In this document: positions 62,419 to 64,000 of the stretch, in pieces
Position numbering within the stretch: position 1 is the stretch's first letter
Layout: every line of letters starts with the position of its first letter
NCBI GenBank assembly: GCA_039105265.1
Contig: JAPFFF010000002.1
Coordinates: forward strand, 6,510,001 to 6,574,000
Reading direction: 5' to 3'
DNA: 64,000 nucleotides
From: Tritrichomonas musculus
Taxonomy: Eukaryota; Parabasalia; Tritrichomonadida; Tritrichomonadidae
Program-made: the position numbers and the translations under genes
Notes under the pieces: model-generated
The model's input: the letters and a program-made list of their open reading frames with translations, nothing else
Told to the model about the DNA's origin: nothing
Database searches by the model: none

Positions 62419-63177
62419 TTATTGGCTCATACTATTAAAGTATTCTTCAATTAATGTATGGAGCTTATTGAGATGCTCTATTTTGATATCAACACAGTTA
62501 CCACTATTGGAAACCTTATAATCATCTGTTCCAAATGATGCTTTTATAATGTTCTTGATGTTTAAATTTGGTGTCATACTAATAGGAAGGTCATCTTTGA
62601 AGTAAAATCTTTCGTTTTCATTATTATAATGGTTAACAACTTTTCTCCAAGTACTCTTATGACGACGACACAAATGAAGCCTAATGAAACCTTCTTTATT
62701 AATATCCTCTTTGTAAATCAAATAACGGTAATCATTCTTGTGATTTTCTGGAACTGCACGTGGTTTGAGTTCATCAATTTGTTGCTGATGTTGTTTGCGT
62801 TCACGTTCAAATTGGGAGTCTAAAAGTTTGGCAATATAGATTGCGTATGTTGGTGATGCCCACATTGCGATGTGATTGACTAGAAGCTTGTGAATATAAT
62901 AACCTCTTAATCCGTTAGGTAAATCATCACGTTTTTCATAAGATTTGGCGAGGGTCGGAATTCCGAGGGTTGATTTTTGAGACTCAAATTCTTGTAATAA
63001 CTCTTTTGTTGTCTGATTTTCAAACCAGTGCTTTGCAAGTTTATTTGATTGGCATGCAGTTATTATGCTTTGAGCTTGGTACATATCATCTTTGATTGAA
63101 TGTATGATGCGTAAATGTGTATTATATTGAATAAATTCGTAGTCATCATTAATTCGTTCTACGTTTATTGAAGCCAT
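62419..63177 (-). CDS. KilA-N domain protein
   Basis: 252 residues. A classic KilA-N DNA-binding domain spans about 10-125: LRIIHSIKDDMYQAQSIITAC, NKLAKHWFENQTTKELL, GYYIHKLLVNHIAMWASPTYAIYIAKLLD. A short coiled coil (FERERKQHQQQIDEL) and a C-terminal domain (YRYLIYKEDINKEGFIRLHLCRRHK, then FGTDDYKV) like those of NCLDV KilA-N proteins follow. KilA-N proteins are frequent in large DNA viruses and in trichomonads. It lies between MCP and integrase. A 50-bp segment, shared with the intergenic DNA, falls between the two KilA-N helices. Confidence 0.88.
   Translation of the reverse strand: MASINVERINDDYEFIQYNTHLRIIHSIKDDMYQAQSIITACQSNKLAKHWFENQTTKELLQEFESQKSTLGIPTLAKSYEKRDDLPNGLRGYYIHKLLVNHIAMWASPTYAIYIAKLLDSQFERERKQHQQQIDELKPRAVPENHKNDYRYLIYKEDINKEGFIRLHLCRRHKSTWRKVVNHYNNENERFYFKDDLPISMTPNLNIKNIIKASFGTDDYKVSNSGNCVDIKIEHLNKLHTLIEEYFNSMSQ
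62917..62966. repeat. 50-bp exact repeat, coding copy
   Basis: Matches 62360-62409 over 50 bp and encodes LGIPTLAKSYEKRDDLP of the KilA-N protein. Confidence 0.95.
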
Positions 63178-63352
63178 TTGTTCTGGAGATAAAAAATTAT
63201 TTTAAAAATAGATTTGCAAAAAAATGTGGGGACAGCAATTTTGCAACTTTGTTGGCCCAGGCTTTGCCTGTGCTGCTACCGGTTTTCTCAAATCAATTTA
63301 CTCATTAACTTGACTGCCAGCTGGCGTTTCATCATCAACATATTCCAATCCA
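63178..63352. other. spacer between KilA-N and MCP genes
   Basis: AT-rich leader before the KilA-N ATG, then GGCC and the hairpin CAGGC-TTT-GCCTG (63258-63270) followed by TGCTGCTACC. The rest, up to 63352, adjoins the 3' end of the MCP gene. Confidence 0.5.
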
Positions 63353-64000
63353 TTAAGTAAGTTTAAAGTATGTATCTCTTGTGAGCCATAATTGAGTTGG
63401 AGGTGGATGTACTGTTCCTTCTTCGTTAACATTATAGTAAGTATCATTTGGACCTGTATATATTGGTTGACCATTAACCTGAACTTGAATATTTCCAAAT
63501 CCACCATCCAAACCATCATAGCAATATCCTGCTGAAGCACGTTCTGTTTGAATATTGAAAACAAAGCTAGAAGCATCACTTAAAGTATTTCTATAACGAA
63601 CTCCATTTGCATCATTCTTTGGCATTGTCATACTATCTTCAAATTCTTTTGTGCATTGTAATGTGATTCCATCAAGGTCTCCAGCAGTTAATTGATTTTC
63701 AAAGAATCTTGCACCAATTGTGCTAACATTTTCATCTGGGAAGTTCTTACCACCAATATTGAGATAACAATTTTGATATACTGGATTTTCGAAAACAGTG
63801 AGGTCATTATGATGTTTTGGAAACATAATTGACATTGTAGTAACATTAATTAATGGGATATTCAAAGTAGATTTGATACCATTTGCTGCAGGAGCAATTG
63901 GGAATGAATGGTAATCAACTTTTTGGGATGGTATTATAATTCCTTCACGTAATATATTTTCAATACCTCTGCGAGTAGATTCACAGACACCATATCCTTG
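63353..64000 (-). CDS. major capsid protein of element D, C-terminal part
   Basis: The frame is open to the window edge and gives about 215 residues without a start: an RGIENILREGIIIPSQ stretch, HSFPIAPAANG, TTMSIMFPKHHNDLTVFENP, YQNCYLNIGGKNFPDE, and NGQPIYTGPNDTYYNVN. FPKHHND with a downstream Y-N-x-G-G matches the FPLHNRH...CGGYGN region of the MCPs of A, B and C, which supports the assignment. It is otherwise very different from them. The gene seems damaged near its visible end. Confidence 0.65.
   Translation of the reverse strand, partial: QGYGVCESTRRGIENILREGIIIPSQKVDYHSFPIAPAANGIKSTLNIPLINVTTMSIMFPKHHNDLTVFENPVYQNCYLNIGGKNFPDENVSTIGARFFENQLTAGDLDGITLQCTKEFEDSMTMPKNDANGVRYRNTLSDASSFVFNIQTERASAGYCYDGLDGGFGNIQVQVNGQPIYTGPNDTYYNVNEEGTVHPPPTQLWLTRDTYFKLT

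Larger units (their letters stand above)
48706..64000. mobile_element. Maverick/Polinton element D (right end outside window)
   Basis: It starts at AGTAGTGTATAGG (48706), which resembles the termini of A and C. It encodes polymerase B, a fibre-like protein, integrase, a KilA-N protein and the C-terminal part of an MCP, all only distantly related to those of A, B and C. The gene order also differs: integrase and MCP are separated by the KilA-N gene, and no ATPase is seen in the window. It is a separate lineage. It looks mostly intact, with perhaps one break near the visible end of the MCP gene. Confidence 0.85.

Overview
The window is AT-rich eukaryotic DNA that consists almost entirely of Maverick/Polinton elements, partly nested in one another. 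Dense short-spaced intronless genes, several related Polintons side by side, initiator-like TCACACTT or TCATTT motifs just before some start codons and a captured FxxN/GGAI surface-protein fragment all suggest a trichomonad (Trichomonas or Tritrichomonas-like parabasalid). The species cannot be fixed from the sequence alone.

Layout. (1) Element A, 1 to about 9914: right-hand part of a Polinton. All genes are on the minus strand: two small conserved proteins, an unknown, a NUMOD4/HNH endonuclease, major capsid (MCP), a linker-like protein, a pVI-like glycine/alanine protein, packaging ATPase, integrase and minor capsid (mCP). A gene-poor stretch follows, then a candidate terminus. (2) Element B, about 9915-18955 and 44468-46062: a second Polinton with the same morphogenesis block. 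It is split by element C, which sits inside B's mCP gene. (3) Element C, 18956-44467 (25.5 kb): looks whole, with perfect 65-bp terminal inverted repeats and a 5-bp target duplication (TCAGT). It carries a giant W-repeat membrane/coiled-coil protein, a fibre-like protein, protein-primed DNA polymerase B with an OTU-like N-terminal segment, an SF3 helicase, a Pmp-like surface fragment, the capsid block, an Ulp1/adenain-like protease, an HNH endonuclease and a small Rep (HUH)-like protein. (4) About 46063-48705: gene-poor DNA with a 1.7-kb TCT/TCA trinucleotide tract, probably host DNA. (5) Element D, 48706 to beyond the right edge: a more distant Polinton lineage. Its polymerase B contains an HNH domain, and it also has a phage-fibre-like protein, unknown proteins, a different integrase, a KilA-N protein and a divergent MCP that runs off the window.

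How the genes work together. Polymerase B (with SF3 helicase in C) would copy the element. The rve integrase with the terminal repeats would insert it. MCP, mCP, ATPase and protease are the usual Polinton virion-assembly set, and the fibre-like proteins are candidate virion or cell-surface attachment parts. HNH, T5orf172-like and KilA-N genes are accessory, probably selfish or regulatory.

The least expected signals are: short GC-rich hairpins inserted in frame in element D genes, with one 31-bp unit shared by two genes; a palindrome (GGTCGGAATTCCGACC) shared by A and D; a 317-bp mini-element with perfect 60-bp inverted repeats and Polinton-like AGTAGT ends; the Rep-like protein in C; and a 13-mer (TTTTTTTATCAAT) directly upstream of genes in both A and B.
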